Shown in pieces: positions 17,256-27,821 of a DNA stretch of 64,000 nucleotides. A model generated the notes under the pieces. It was not told the origin of the DNA, did no database searches, and worked only from the letters and a program-made list of their open reading frames with translations. Position 1 is the stretch's first letter, and every line of letters begins with the position of its first letter. Made by a program: the position numbers and the translations under genes. The stretch covers positions 744,001 through 808,000 of the forward strand of contig CAWBFQ010000003.1 of assembly GCA_963788145.1 (NCBI GenBank). Reading direction: 5' to 3'. Source of the DNA: UTCFX2 sp963788145 (GTDB lineage Bacteria; Chloroflexota; Anaerolineae; Anaerolineales; UBA4823).

Positions 17256-18566
17256 ATGAACAAGCAGCATAAGCAGTTGGCGTTCCTTTCATCGGTAGCT
17301 TTAGTGGTATTTGTTGCCTGCACTCTTACTTCTACGACAGCTATCAATCCGAGCGTTCCTGGAGCACCAGAGACTATTGCGGCTAAAACCTGGTCTGCGA
17401 TTTTGACATTAACAGCAGCAGCTGTTACCCCTTCAAATACCCCTTTACCTGCCACAGAAACACCCCTGCCTTCTGATACGCCGACCATCACGTTATCCCC
17501 TACAGCCTCTCGGACCCCGGTACCGATGTTAACCGCGCTGCCAACCAATACCCCGGGACCGACTGCTACAATCACAAAAATCGCTACCGTCACTCCCATA
17601 CCGGGCGGGGGTAGTGGAGGAACAGGCGGCGGCGGTTCCGGTGGTGGTTCTACCACACCATGTCTGGCTGCAAAGCTGATTCGGCATATCACCATCCCGG
17701 ATGGGCAGGTATTACCAACCGGTCAGTATTTCGCGAAAGTCTGGCGTATTCAGAATACCGGATGGTGCACCTGGGATTCATCCGTATACTTCACCCCGGT
17801 TGGAGGTTTCGACCCATTATTCGGGTCACCCATCCCTCTTCCGCAAAAAGTCAAGCCAGGAAAAACGATCGATCTGATGGTGAATCTTCTTACACCAAAC
17901 GCACAGGGAAACATCACCGGACAATGGTTGTTTCGTTCTGAAGATGAGTTTTTTGGCAATAATGGATCAACACCTTTCAGAGTAAACGTGAATGTTGTTA
18001 CATCCTATCCAAACCCAACATATGATTTCGCTTCGAGAAGCTGTGTAGCCTTATGGCAGAGTAACGCACGGATGGTGAATGGTCATCTCAGGTTAACATC
18101 GGGCGCTGCGAGTAACCTTAGCTGCAATGGGCGGACCGGGAACCCGATCGGATTTGTCCATCAGGAACTTAATCCCAATACGGAAGCTGGACAATTCACC
18201 AATACCCCTGGCTTGTGGACCAATCCTCCAAGGATCACTGGAGGAATCATTCAGGGCATTTATCCAGCCATGCTCATCTTTAGTGGAGATCGATTCCAGG
18301 CCCAGGTAGGTTGTCTGAACGGCGCTGGTCAATGCAATGTCAATTTTGAAATCAAATACCAGGTGATTATCCCCCCCAGCACCGTTAGCGTGGAAAACTC
18401 ATTCGTGATCGCAAAACAGTATGATGGCACGTTGCAGACTTTCGATCTTGATCTCGCCAGCCTGGGATTGAATGGACAATATGTGTCATTCATATTTCGA
18501 GTTCTTGCAAACAACGACACAAATGAGAATGCCGCCATCTGGGTTGCACCCAGCATCGCTCATTAA
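17256..18566 (+). CDS. Large lipoprotein with NBR1-type Ig-like domain (paralogue 5)
   Basis: A strong AGGAGG precedes the ATG. The 436-residue precursor has a lipobox near FVAC, a long Thr/Pro-rich linker ending in a Gly/Ser-rich flexible stretch (GGGSGGTGGGGSGGG), and then a diverged NBR1-Ig domain (FAKVWRIQNTGWCTW, with GWCTW where the others have GTCTW). The C-terminal about 190 residues form a second, probably beta-rich domain with regularly spaced Cys (SCVALW, LSCNGR, GCLNGAGQC). No catalytic motif is recognised. It may bind cell-wall or environmental polymers. Confidence 0.75.
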   Translation: MNKQHKQLAFLSSVALVVFVACTLTSTTAINPSVPGAPETIAAKTWSAILTLTAAAVTPSNTPLPATETPLPSDTPTITLSPTASRTPVPMLTALPTNTPGPTATITKIATVTPIPGGGSGGTGGGGSGGGSTTPCLAAKLIRHITIPDGQVLPTGQYFAKVWRIQNTGWCTWDSSVYFTPVGGFDPLFGSPIPLPQKVKPGKTIDLMVNLLTPNAQGNITGQWLFRSEDEFFGNNGSTPFRVNVNVVTSYPNPTYDFASRSCVALWQSNARMVNGHLRLTSGAASNLSCNGRTGNPIGFVHQELNPNTEAGQFTNTPGLWTNPPRITGGIIQGIYPAMLIFSGDRFQAQVGCLNGAGQCNVNFEIKYQVIIPPSTVSVENSFVIAKQYDGTLQTFDLDLASLGLNGQYVSFIFRVLANNDTNENAAIWVAPSIAH

Positions 18567-18574
18567 GACACTTG

Positions 18575-19336
18575 ATGATCTATAACCCCCATTTAGACGG
18601 AAATCCATTCTATTGGCAAGCAGGACCTATTGGGGTCCTGCTTATTCATGGTTTCACTGCCACTGTAGCGGAAGTTCGCCCGCTCGCAAAATCGCTGCAT
18701 ACTGCTGGCTATACGATTTCAGCTCCCCTTTTGCCAGGACATTATACCGATCCAGGCGACTTAAACAAGGTCCGTTGGCAAGACTGGGTTCAAGCTGTCG
18801 AAGATGCACTGCTTCAATTATCCTCTAAATGCGATCGTGTCATCGTCGGCGGCGAATCAACTGGCGGGCTTTTATCCCTTCACTTGGGCATACGCCATCC
18901 AGAAATATCTGCCTTGCTGCTCTATGCGCCAGCCTTGCAGTTGAATATTAGCTTGTTTGACCAGATTCGTTTACACCTTATTGCCCCATTTATTCCCTCG
19001 CTGCCGAAACCCAATCTGGGCGATGATCCTTTATGGCAGGGATATTTTGTTAATCCGATCAAAGGGATCATTCAATTACTGCGGCTGCAGCGAGCTGTGA
19101 AGCCAGGTTTAGGTCAGATCAAGCAACCCGTATTGATCATCCAGGGAAAATTGGATATGACCGTAAATTCTGATGTTCCAGATATGATCTATAATAGTGT
19201 TCAATCGAGTACAAAGGAAATTTATTGGATGGAGAAATCCGCGCATTGTGTGATTATTGATCAAGAGAAAGAAGAGGTTGACCAGATCACTCTGAAATTT
19301 ATCAAAAAGGTTTTAATAAACCGATCTTTGGGGTAA
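18575..19336 (+). CDS. Alpha/beta hydrolase, carboxylesterase / monoacylglycerol lipase-like
   Basis: The product is a cytoplasmic esterase of about 253 residues. The oxyanion region is LLIHGFTA, the nucleophile is Ser in GESTGG, the acid is Asp in GKLDMTV, and the catalytic His is in SAHCVIID, matching the Est30/carboxylesterase and monoacylglycerol lipase group. It starts eight bases after lipoprotein 5 ends (a TTG at 18572 is also possible), so it is probably co-transcribed with it. If it releases glycerol from acylglycerols, the glpK-glpABC genes downstream would use the product; this link is inference. Confidence 0.82.
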   Translation: MIYNPHLDGNPFYWQAGPIGVLLIHGFTATVAEVRPLAKSLHTAGYTISAPLLPGHYTDPGDLNKVRWQDWVQAVEDALLQLSSKCDRVIVGGESTGGLLSLHLGIRHPEISALLLYAPALQLNISLFDQIRLHLIAPFIPSLPKPNLGDDPLWQGYFVNPIKGIIQLLRLQRAVKPGLGQIKQPVLIIQGKLDMTVNSDVPDMIYNSVQSSTKEIYWMEKSAHCVIIDQEKEEVDQITLKFIKKVLINRSLG

Positions 19337-19410
19337 GATCAAGCATCCGATACCACCCATCTTTAAATTATTGATCTGACCAATCTATCTCACCACAGAA
19401 GGGATTGATT

Positions 19411-20922
19411 ATGTCGAAATATATCCTATCCATCGATCAGGGAACGACCAGTACACGCTCTATCGTCTTCGATCACGCCGGAAATGTTTTGGGCGTTTCC
19501 CAAAAAGAACATACTCAAATATATCCACAACCGGGATGGGTGGAGCACAACCCATTGGAGATCTGGGAGCGCACCGAAGATGTTGTTCATGCTGCGGTAA
19601 GCTTATCCGGTGTAAATCCAAAAGATCTGGCTGCGGTTGGCATTACCAACCAACGCGAGACAACTATCGTTTGGAATAAGAACAGCGGACATCCCTACTA
19701 TAATGCCATTGTCTGGCAAGATACTCGTACGAAGGATATTTGTGACGAGCTGGCAAGAGATGGAGGGCAGGATCGTTTTAGAATAGAGACTGGCTTACCC
19801 CTGGCGACCTATTTCTCCGGTCCTAAGGTGAAGTGGATTTTGGAGAATGTGCCGGGCGTCCGTGCGGCTGCCGAGCAGGGCGAAGCCATTTTCGGGAATA
19901 TGGATACCTGGCTGATCTGGTGGCTCACTGGCGGGCCGGGTAAAGGCGCGCATGTAACAGATGTGACCAATGCCAGCCGAACCCTGTTGATGAATTTGCA
20001 ATCATTGGATTGGGATGAACAAATCCTGGGGACATTAGGTGTCCCAAGAGAGATGCTCCCAAGAATTGTTCCATCCAGTGATCCGAACATTTGGGGTAGC
20101 ATTTCTTTAGATCGTCTTGCAGGCCAAAAAATCCCGGTCTGTGGCGACCTGGGAGACCAACAAGCGGCGTTGGTAGGCCAGACCTGCCTCAGCCCGGGTG
20201 AAGCTAAGAACACCTATGGTACCGGGTGCTTCATGTTGATGAATACGGGTGAGAAAATCGTTCCTTCGCAAAGTGGGTTGTTAACCACTGTCGGCTATCA
20301 ATTTGGGCAGGCGGCCCCCCATTATGCGCTGGAAGGCTCCATAGCGATCACGGGCGCTCTCGTTCAATGGCTGCGTGACAACCTCGGAATAATTCAGAAT
20401 TCATCGGATGTGGAAGCATTGGCGCAAACCGTTGAAGATAATGGCGGCATCTTTTTTGTTCCAGCATTTTCGGGATTATTTGCTCCCTACTGGAGATCAG
20501 ATGCGCGCGGCGCCATCGTTGGTATGACCCGCTATGTTAACAAAGGTCATCTGGCGAGATCTGTACTGGAAGCTACGGCATTTCAAACCCGAGAAGTGTT
20601 GGATGCAATGGAAACTGATTCAGGCGTTACCCTTAAATCCCTCAAAGTAGATGGCGGGATGGTATATGATGAATTGCTGATGCAATTCCAGGCTGATATT
20701 CTGAATGTCCCGGTTGTTCGCCCCAAGGTCGCCGAAACGACCGCGTTAGGCGCAGCTTACGCAGCCGGGCTGGCAATTGGCTATTGGAAGAACGACGATG
20801 ACCTGCGTGAGAACTGGCATATCGATAAAATATGGAACCCGGATATGAGCCAGACGAAGCGAGAGAATGTTTATAAAGACTGGAAACGGGCTGTACAGCG
20901 GACGCTAAATTGGATCGAATAA
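19411..20922 (+). CDS. glpK: Glycerol kinase
   Basis: It phosphorylates glycerol to glycerol-3-phosphate. The 503-residue FGGY-family protein has the N-terminal nucleotide motif DQGTTSTRSIVFD, the VGITNQRETTIVW segment, DLGDQQAALVGQ and a C-terminal VDGGMVYDELLMQFQADI, all typical of GlpK. AAGGG seven bases upstream supports the ATG at 19411; the frame is open for two more codons. It is followed 37 bases later by the glycerol-3-phosphate dehydrogenase genes. Confidence 0.95.
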   Translation: MSKYILSIDQGTTSTRSIVFDHAGNVLGVSQKEHTQIYPQPGWVEHNPLEIWERTEDVVHAAVSLSGVNPKDLAAVGITNQRETTIVWNKNSGHPYYNAIVWQDTRTKDICDELARDGGQDRFRIETGLPLATYFSGPKVKWILENVPGVRAAAEQGEAIFGNMDTWLIWWLTGGPGKGAHVTDVTNASRTLLMNLQSLDWDEQILGTLGVPREMLPRIVPSSDPNIWGSISLDRLAGQKIPVCGDLGDQQAALVGQTCLSPGEAKNTYGTGCFMLMNTGEKIVPSQSGLLTTVGYQFGQAAPHYALEGSIAITGALVQWLRDNLGIIQNSSDVEALAQTVEDNGGIFFVPAFSGLFAPYWRSDARGAIVGMTRYVNKGHLARSVLEATAFQTREVLDAMETDSGVTLKSLKVDGGMVYDELLMQFQADILNVPVVRPKVAETTALGAAYAAGLAIGYWKNDDDLRENWHIDKIWNPDMSQTKRENVYKDWKRAVQRTLNWIE

Positions 20923-20959
20923 ACGGTTTTTCGATATAAGAAACCAGCTCGGAGCATAG

Positions 20960-23925
20960 ATGTCACAAATTCAAACAGAAGTATTGGTCATCGGCGGCGG
21001 CGCGACGGGCGCCGGTGTTGTCCGAGATTTGGCTATGCGCGGATATCGAACGATATTGGTGGAAAAAAACGACCTGACCCACGGCACCACCGGTCGATAC
21101 CATGGATTATTACACAGCGGCGGGCGTTATGTCGTAAGGGATCCACAAGCTGCCCACGAATGCATCGAAGAGAATCGGGTGTTGCGAAAGATCATCCCCG
21201 AATGCATTGAAGACACAGGTGGTTTCTTTGTCTCCACGCCGTGGGATGATCCCGATTACGTCCCCTTATTTATTTCTGGCTGCCAGAAAGCCGGCATCCC
21301 GGTAGAAGAGATCTCCATTTCTCAGATGCTGCGCGAAGAACCGATGCTAAGCCCGGCGATCTCGCGCTGTTTCTGGGTGCCTGACGCGTCTGCAGATTCT
21401 TTTCTTGCTGCAGAGTTGAATGTCCTGTCTGCTCAGGGATATGGCGCAAAAATACTGAATTATCATCATGTGACCGATTTAATCATCTCTCAGAATCGGG
21501 TGATCGGCGCAAAGTGTCACAATCTAGTCAGTGATGAGAAGGTGGACATTCTGGCGGATCTGGTGGTGAATGCCGCGGGGGCGTGGGCTGGGCAGATTGC
21601 TGGAATGGCCGGGTTGCTCGTTCAAGTGATCCCCGGCAAAGGTACTATGGTCGCGATGAATCATCGTATCGTCAATACGGTGATTAACCGTTGTAAAAGG
21701 CCATCGGATGGCGACATATTGGTCCCCGCGCACACAGTCTCGATCATCGGGACGACCGATGTAAAAGTATCTGACCCAGACCATTTTTCAATCGAACCGT
21801 GGGAAATCCAACTTTGTCTTGACGAGGGGGAGAAACTCATTCCCGGTTTTAAGCAAATGAGAATGCTGCGCTCTTGGGCGGGTGTGCGCCCGCTCTATCA
21901 GGAAACAACTGTCAGCGACACTCGCGATGTCACTCGTGCTTTTGTGCTGTTGGATCACAGTGACCGCGATGGCATCAATAACTTCATTACAATAACTGGG
22001 GGAAAATGGACAACCTACCGCAAGATGGCTGAAGTTACTGTCGACCTGGTTGGAAAAAAAATGGGCACAATGAGACCTTGCAGGACTTATTTAGAGCCAG
22101 TGGAAGGGAAAAGTGCTCAAACCAGGTCCGGTCATAATCAACATGGACATCAGCTTGGGGAGCGCCTGGCTTCTATTGAGAAGAATAAAAGCTATGGTGG
22201 CTTGATTTGCGAATGCGAATTGGTCACTGAAGACCAGGTCGCCCAGGCGATCTTGCATGGTTCGGCAAAGAGTATTGACGATATTCGTAGAGATGTGCGT
22301 TTGGGAATGGGACCCTGTCAGGGAGGCTTCTGCACCTATCGAGTAGCCGGGTTGTTGCATCGCCTGAAACACAACTCGGTTCTGGAAACCAACCTGGCAA
22401 TCCGGGATTTCTTACAAGAGCGCTGGAAAGGATTGCTACCAATACTGTGGGGGCAACAATTACGTCAAGAAAAACTGGATGAATTGATCTACCTGGGTAT
22501 TCTCAATGCAGATCATCTGCCTGGGCCAGTTTCTGGTCGTTTAAGCCCAGAGCTATACTCGCCGCCGGAAACCAATCCAGAAATGGCGAATTCCGTCGAA
22601 ACGACAAAAGCTCAACCGGAATATACTTTTCCAGCAGTCAGGAAAGCCCGCTCGTCTCAATTGGACGTTCTGGTGGTTGGCGCAGGGTTATCCGGTTTAA
22701 ACGCCGCAGCCCAGGCAGCCCGCAGAGGGCTGAAGGTTCGCCTGATTTCGAAAGGAAGAGGCTCGCTTTATTGGCAAACTGGCTGCATCGATTTGTTAGG
22801 GTATCTGCCAGAAAAACCAGATCAAATTGTAGAATCGCCAGCAAGGGGGATCGCGGAATTAATTGCCAGCCAGCCGGATCATCCGTACGCCTTGGCGGGT
22901 TTAGGGCGGATCGATGAAGCATTGAAAGACCTGCAGGCGATTTGCCGGTCCGCCGGTTATCCGCTGCATGGCGATTTGGAAAGGAATTGGTTGCTGCCCA
23001 CCGCGACAGGCTCAGTCCGTCCTACCTGTCTTGCGCCAGAAACGATGATTGCTGGAAGTTTGGATAGTCACACCCCTATCCTGATGATTGGTTTTGATGG
23101 ATATGTAGATTTCTACCCTGAATATATCGCCGACAATCTCGAATGCCCAAGACATCCCGGCGCACAGCATTCGAATCGTCCTTCCCGAACTTCAAGAGCG
23201 TCGAGTTTATCAATGCTCGAACACTGGCAACCTTTTTTGAAACAGACGAATTTTGCGAATCGGTTGCCAGAAATATCAAGAAGCAAATCGGATTGATGAC
23301 CGGATTTATTCCAAAACGAGCAGGATTTCCAGCGGTATTGGGCATAGAAAAAGCGATGTGGGTCAAAGAAAAACTTGAAACTGATTTGGGAATGCCTGTT
23401 TTTGAAGTTCCTTCTTTACCTCCTTCCATTCCCGGGATTCGCCTGCATCAAATTTTAAGTCGATTGATAGAGAACCATACTGGGCGAATATTTGATGGAA
23501 TGCAGGTTGTCCGCTGCGATAAAGAAGAAAGTCAACTGATTGCTCTTTGGAGCGAATCCGCGGCGCGCTTGAAACTTCACCAGGCCAATACCTATATCTT
23601 AGCCAGCGGAGGGATTTTAGGGGGTGGACTACGCGCAGAATATGACGGGTCCGTATCGGAAGCGGTCTGTCAACTACCGATATCTGCGCCTAAAAACCGC
23701 AACACGTGGTTCAACAGGCAATTTCTGTCAGCGGTCAGTCATCCAATTTATCAGGCTGGTGTAAGAATAAATCGGGAATTCCAACCGGTTAACGAAGACG
23801 GGAAAACCCTTTTTCAAAACCTGTATGCGATTGGGAATTTGTTAGCTGGTTTTGATTCAATCCAGCAGAGATCACATGAAGGAATAGCCCTGGTGAGCGG
23901 TTATCTGGTTGGTAAGCGAGTGTAA
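20960..23925 (+). CDS. glpA-glpB: Anaerobic glycerol-3-phosphate dehydrogenase, GlpA-GlpB fusion (frameshifts near 23141 and 23200)
   Basis: One reading frame encodes GlpA (residues 1 to about 530) and runs straight into GlpB from about residue 565. The GlpA part has the FAD motif IGGGATGAGVVRDLA, HSGGRYVV and a C-terminal BFD-like [2Fe-2S] domain (Cys417, Cys419, Cys453, Cys458). The GlpB part starts LDVLVVGAGLSGLNAA, a second FAD fold. Near 23141 the frame changes, and again near 23200; beyond this GlpB continues in a third frame (ASGGILGGGLRAE, NLYAIGNLLAGFD) to 23925. Corrected length is about 988 residues. E. coli has GlpA and GlpB as separate proteins, so the fusion is unusual. The complex oxidises glycerol-3-phosphate to DHAP at the membrane. 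Confidence 0.85.
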
Positions 23926-23935
23926 ATAAAACACA

Positions 23936-25231
23936 ATGAATTCTCACGACGATCCAATACAAGCGCATATGCCAGTGGAATTCACACTGGATCAGTGTAT
24001 TAAATGCAATATTTGCACATCGGTGTGCCCGGTCAGCGCGGTTACAGATTTATTCCCTGGTCCAAAATATGAAGCGCCGCAAGCTGGTCGTTTTCGCAAT
24101 GCGGAGCAGCGCACTCCAGATCATTCTGTGGATTATTGCAGCGGCTGCCGGGTGTGCAATATGGCCTGCCCGACCGGGGTGAAAATTGCCGAAATCAATG
24201 CTAAAGCACGGGCTGTGATGGTCCAACAAGGAAAAGTAAAACCTTTGCTGCGGCTGCGAAATAATTTGATTGCACGGGCCGAATTGATCGGGAAAGTCAG
24301 CCAACCCATCGCTCCGATCGCAAATGCTGTGCTTACTTTTCCACCAGCCAGAATTGTCGCTGAAAAGACCCTGGGAATAGCCCGTCATGCGCCTTTTCCT
24401 CCAATTTCGGGCCAGCGATTTACCACCTGGTTCAAATCTCATACTCGCCTCACCCCTGCCATTCCTGGGAAAAAAGTGGTCTATTTTCATGGTTGTTCGA
24501 CCCAATACTATGAACCGCGAGTTGGATATGCCGCGGTCCATGTCCTGGAAGCCAATGGTTTTGAAGTGATCATTCCCCGCCAGAATTGCTGCGGATTGCC
24601 GTTGTTGTCCAACGGCGAATTTGACGGCGCGCGCCGCTATCACACCAGCAATGTGCAAAGCCTGGTAGCCTATGCGCGTCAGGGCATCCCTATTGTGGGT
24701 ACTTCTACAAGCTGCACTTTGACACTCAAGGAAGAAGCGCCCGAACTGCTCGATATGCATGATGAGGATACCCGTCTGGTAGCTGAAAGTACTTATGATT
24801 TCAACGAGTTCCTGGTTGGCTTGCTGGATGAGGGTCAATTGAACTTGCAGTTTCAGGCGATTCCATTAACACTCCCATACCACGTGCCGTGTCAATATCG
24901 CGCTCACAGGCTGGGACGCCCAGGCTTCGAAATATTAGCGTGTATTCCAGACCTGGTTCTGGAAGATAGCAAGGCGGATTGTTGCGGCATTGCGGGAACC
25001 TATGGTTATAAGGTAGAGAAATATACCATCTCGATGCAGGTCGGCGCGCCGCTCTTTGAATTCATCAGAGAAATGGCAGCCCCCCTGGTAGTTTGCGATA
25101 GTGAAACCTGCCGCTGGCAGATCACCCATGCAACCGGCGTCCCAGCCATCCACCCGGCTGAACTACTTGCTGCCGCCTACGGTTTTCCACCTGAAGGCGA
25201 GCTGGCAAAAGTCATAGAGAGGATCCACTAA
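23936..25231 (+). CDS. glpC: Anaerobic glycerol-3-phosphate dehydrogenase subunit C
   Basis: GlpC anchors GlpAB to the membrane and passes electrons to quinone. The 431-residue protein begins with two [4Fe-4S] ferredoxin motifs (CIKCNICTSVCP and CSGCRVCNMACP), followed by two CCG cysteine-rich domains (NCCGLPLL and DCCGIAGTYG) as in GlpC and heterodisulfide reductase HdrB-like proteins. It starts 10 bases after the glpAB stop codon. There is no transmembrane helix of note, as in other GlpC proteins. Confidence 0.92.
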   Translation: MNSHDDPIQAHMPVEFTLDQCIKCNICTSVCPVSAVTDLFPGPKYEAPQAGRFRNAEQRTPDHSVDYCSGCRVCNMACPTGVKIAEINAKARAVMVQQGKVKPLLRLRNNLIARAELIGKVSQPIAPIANAVLTFPPARIVAEKTLGIARHAPFPPISGQRFTTWFKSHTRLTPAIPGKKVVYFHGCSTQYYEPRVGYAAVHVLEANGFEVIIPRQNCCGLPLLSNGEFDGARRYHTSNVQSLVAYARQGIPIVGTSTSCTLTLKEEAPELLDMHDEDTRLVAESTYDFNEFLVGLLDEGQLNLQFQAIPLTLPYHVPCQYRAHRLGRPGFEILACIPDLVLEDSKADCCGIAGTYGYKVEKYTISMQVGAPLFEFIREMAAPLVVCDSETCRWQITHATGVPAIHPAELLAAAYGFPPEGELAKVIERIH

Positions 25232-27739
25232 ATGACACGTCAAAAAGCAATCCCTCAAATGATTAGCTGGTTAGTTAAAGGATATGCACGTACGCGCCTT
25301 CCGAAACTCTCGGGCGAGCAGAGTCTTGCCGGGCTTGAACAGCCCGTCGAGGTTCTGCGGGATGGACGGGGTGTACCCCATATCTATGCGGACAACCTCG
25401 CTGACCTCTTCTTCAGCCAGGGATACATTCACGCGCAAGACCGGTTCTGGCAAATGGATTTTAATCGCCGGCTTGTGGCTGGCAGACTTTCAGAAATTCT
25501 TGGAGAGATTGCTATACCCATCGACCGATGGATGCGGACGCTTACCATGCGACGTGTAGCAGAGTTTGAGCAATCTCTTTACGAAGACAATACTTGCCAA
25601 TTGCTGCAGGCATACGCAAATGGAGTCAATGCATTCCTGGATCACGGCAAGCTGCCGATAGAAACCGCGTTATTAGGCTACCGACCAGAGCCATGGGTCA
25701 TCGAGGATACATTGAGCTGGGTGAAAATGATGGCCTGGACTCTCTCGGTGAATTGGGAAGCCGAAATTTTGCGCTCCCATCTCATCAACCGGCTTGGACC
25801 TGAAAAAGCTGCCGATCTGGAGCCTCCACATCTGTCGAGATGGCCGTTTATCATCCCGCCAGGGACCGATTATTCTCTGATTAGCTCCAGCATGCTGGCG
25901 CATGCGCAGAGTTTGCGGCCTTTTAGCGGGCCATCTGTCTATGAAGGTTTAGGCAGCAATAACTGGGTCGTTTCCGGGAAATTTACCGAGACCGGGAAGC
26001 CATTATTGGCGAACGATATGCATCTCGGGATTTCTGCGCCATCCATTTGGTATGAAAACCATTTGGTCGTCAATGAGTTTTCCGTTATTGGGGTGACATT
26101 CCCAGGAATACCGGGAGTTGTTGCAGGCCATAATGGTCATGTTGCCTGGGGATTTACGAACGGGTTCCCGGATGTTCAAGATCTGTATCTTGAAAAGCTC
26201 CGTCAATTGGAAGACGGTTCGGTTGAAGCAGAATATAACGGAAAATGGGAGAAAACTCATCAACTCGATGAAATCATTCGCGTTCAAGGCGGCGCTTCGG
26301 TGACAGAAAAGGTGGTCATCACCAGACATGGACCAATCATCAATTCCTTAGCCGCAGATTTTTCCGGCGATCAACCTTTGGCTCTACGTTGGACAGCCCT
26401 GGAACCGGATACCATGCTTCAGACAATTCTTGAATTTCTCACCGCCAAAAACTGCGACGAGTTTCATAATTGCCTGAGGCATTGGAAAACACCTGCCCAA
26501 AATGTGGTTTATGCCGACCTGGATGGCAATATCGGTTACTCCCTTCCCGGGAGTATCCCCGTGCGCGCCAAGGGTCGCGGCCGCATCCCTGTGCCCGGCT
26601 GGACAGATGAATATGAATGGATGAACTATCTCCCCTATGAAAGCCTGCCGCGTCTAAAGAACCCTGAGCAGGGCTATATCGTCACAGCGAATAACCGCGT
26701 TTTTGATCAAAATTACCCCGTCCCATTGGAGCTGGAACCAATATCCGGAGATCGAGCGCAAAGAATCTCGGAAATGCTTTTAGATCCGGATCTGCGCGCC
26801 GGTCGCGAGTATTTGACAATAGAGAACTTTAAACAGATCCAGATGGATCAACATTCGCCATCTGCGCGGGTTATCGCCAGGCGCCTGGTCATGCTTCCTT
26901 TACAAAGCTCGGCCCATTTTGATGAGACCGAATTGCATGAAGCGCTCAAGTATTTCAAGGATTGGGATGGAGATCTCGCGGTGGATAGCACAGCCGCCGC
27001 CATCTACCAGGTATTCATTCGTAAGCTGGTTTGGATCATGCTGCACAATAAGTTGGAAACCAATCCACCCGCACAGATGCCCAATCTTGAAACCATCCCC
27101 GCAGACCAGAACCAAAAGACGTCGGATGTCTCTGATGAGGTGAGTTTGACCTCCCGCTATATGGGCAAAGGGCCAACCCCCATTCTTGCCGATATGGGGT
27201 TATTTGGCGAGCGATGGCTTCCCTGGCTGACCGATATCATTAATGATCCGGATTCAGGTTGGTTTGATCTTGGGAATGGGGAAAAAAGAGACGATGCGAT
27301 GCAGATCGCTTTGCTGCAATCTGTGGCTGAACTCAAACAGAAATTGGGGGCTGATATGCGTCAATGGTCATGGGGCAAGCTCCATCAACTCACCTTCCAT
27401 CATCCTCTGGGGACTCACCCGGCCCTTGGCCCGCTGTTTAATTTAGGCCCCTTCCCGATCGGTGGAGATCAAACCACGGTTTGGGCAAGCGGCGCCCGTT
27501 ACGACAATCTGGACTCAGCAAATATCGTCGGGCCGCCCTATCGGATGATCATCGATCTCAGTGATCTCAGCAATTCAATCTCAATCCTGGCTCCTGGTCA
27601 ATCCGGCAACCCGGCTAGCCCTTTTTATGGTGATCAAGTAAAAGCCTGGTTTAAAGGAGAATATCACAAAATGTTGATCGATCGAGAAGATATTATGAAG
27701 AATTTGACATATCGGCTAAAACTTAAGCCAGGGCAGTAA
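25232..27739 (+). CDS. Penicillin-acylase family Ntn-hydrolase
   Basis: The 835-residue precursor belongs to the penicillin amidase family (S45): HIYADNLADLFFSQGY near the N-terminus, and the autoprocessing junction LGSNNWVVSG, in which Ser242 becomes the N-terminal nucleophile of the beta chain, followed by LLANDMHLG. Family members cleave amides such as beta-lactam side chains or acyl-homoserine lactones; the substrate here is unknown. No clear signal peptide is seen, although most relatives are secreted. It begins at the base after the glpC stop, so it is in the glp transcript, which is odd for its activity. Confidence 0.85.
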   Translation: MTRQKAIPQMISWLVKGYARTRLPKLSGEQSLAGLEQPVEVLRDGRGVPHIYADNLADLFFSQGYIHAQDRFWQMDFNRRLVAGRLSEILGEIAIPIDRWMRTLTMRRVAEFEQSLYEDNTCQLLQAYANGVNAFLDHGKLPIETALLGYRPEPWVIEDTLSWVKMMAWTLSVNWEAEILRSHLINRLGPEKAADLEPPHLSRWPFIIPPGTDYSLISSSMLAHAQSLRPFSGPSVYEGLGSNNWVVSGKFTETGKPLLANDMHLGISAPSIWYENHLVVNEFSVIGVTFPGIPGVVAGHNGHVAWGFTNGFPDVQDLYLEKLRQLEDGSVEAEYNGKWEKTHQLDEIIRVQGGASVTEKVVITRHGPIINSLAADFSGDQPLALRWTALEPDTMLQTILEFLTAKNCDEFHNCLRHWKTPAQNVVYADLDGNIGYSLPGSIPVRAKGRGRIPVPGWTDEYEWMNYLPYESLPRLKNPEQGYIVTANNRVFDQNYPVPLELEPISGDRAQRISEMLLDPDLRAGREYLTIENFKQIQMDQHSPSARVIARRLVMLPLQSSAHFDETELHEALKYFKDWDGDLAVDSTAAAIYQVFIRKLVWIMLHNKLETNPPAQMPNLETIPADQNQKTSDVSDEVSLTSRYMGKGPTPILADMGLFGERWLPWLTDIINDPDSGWFDLGNGEKRDDAMQIALLQSVAELKQKLGADMRQWSWGKLHQLTFHHPLGTHPALGPLFNLGPFPIGGDQTTVWASGARYDNLDSANIVGPPYRMIIDLSDLSNSISILAPGQSGNPASPFYGDQVKAWFKGEYHKMLIDREDIMKNLTYRLKLKPGQ

Positions 27740-27750
27740 TTTTAGTGGTG

Positions 27751-27756
27751 TATAAT
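27751..27756 (+). promoter_or_regulatory. Possible -10 element upstream of prs
   Basis: An exact TATAAT lies 66 bases before the prs start with a poor -35 region. It is followed by a short GGGG/CCCC hairpin in the presumed leader. Confidence 0.3.
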
Positions 27757-27821
27757 CGAGGGGTTAGCGCCCCGAACGTAATCGAAACCATTCTTTATTT
27801 ATTCTGTTCCCAAAGTGAAAA

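Noticed and set aside
24050..24838. 262-residue minus-strand ORF opposite glpC
   Set aside because: It is a shadow of the well-supported glpC gene and has no recognisable domain or ribosome site.
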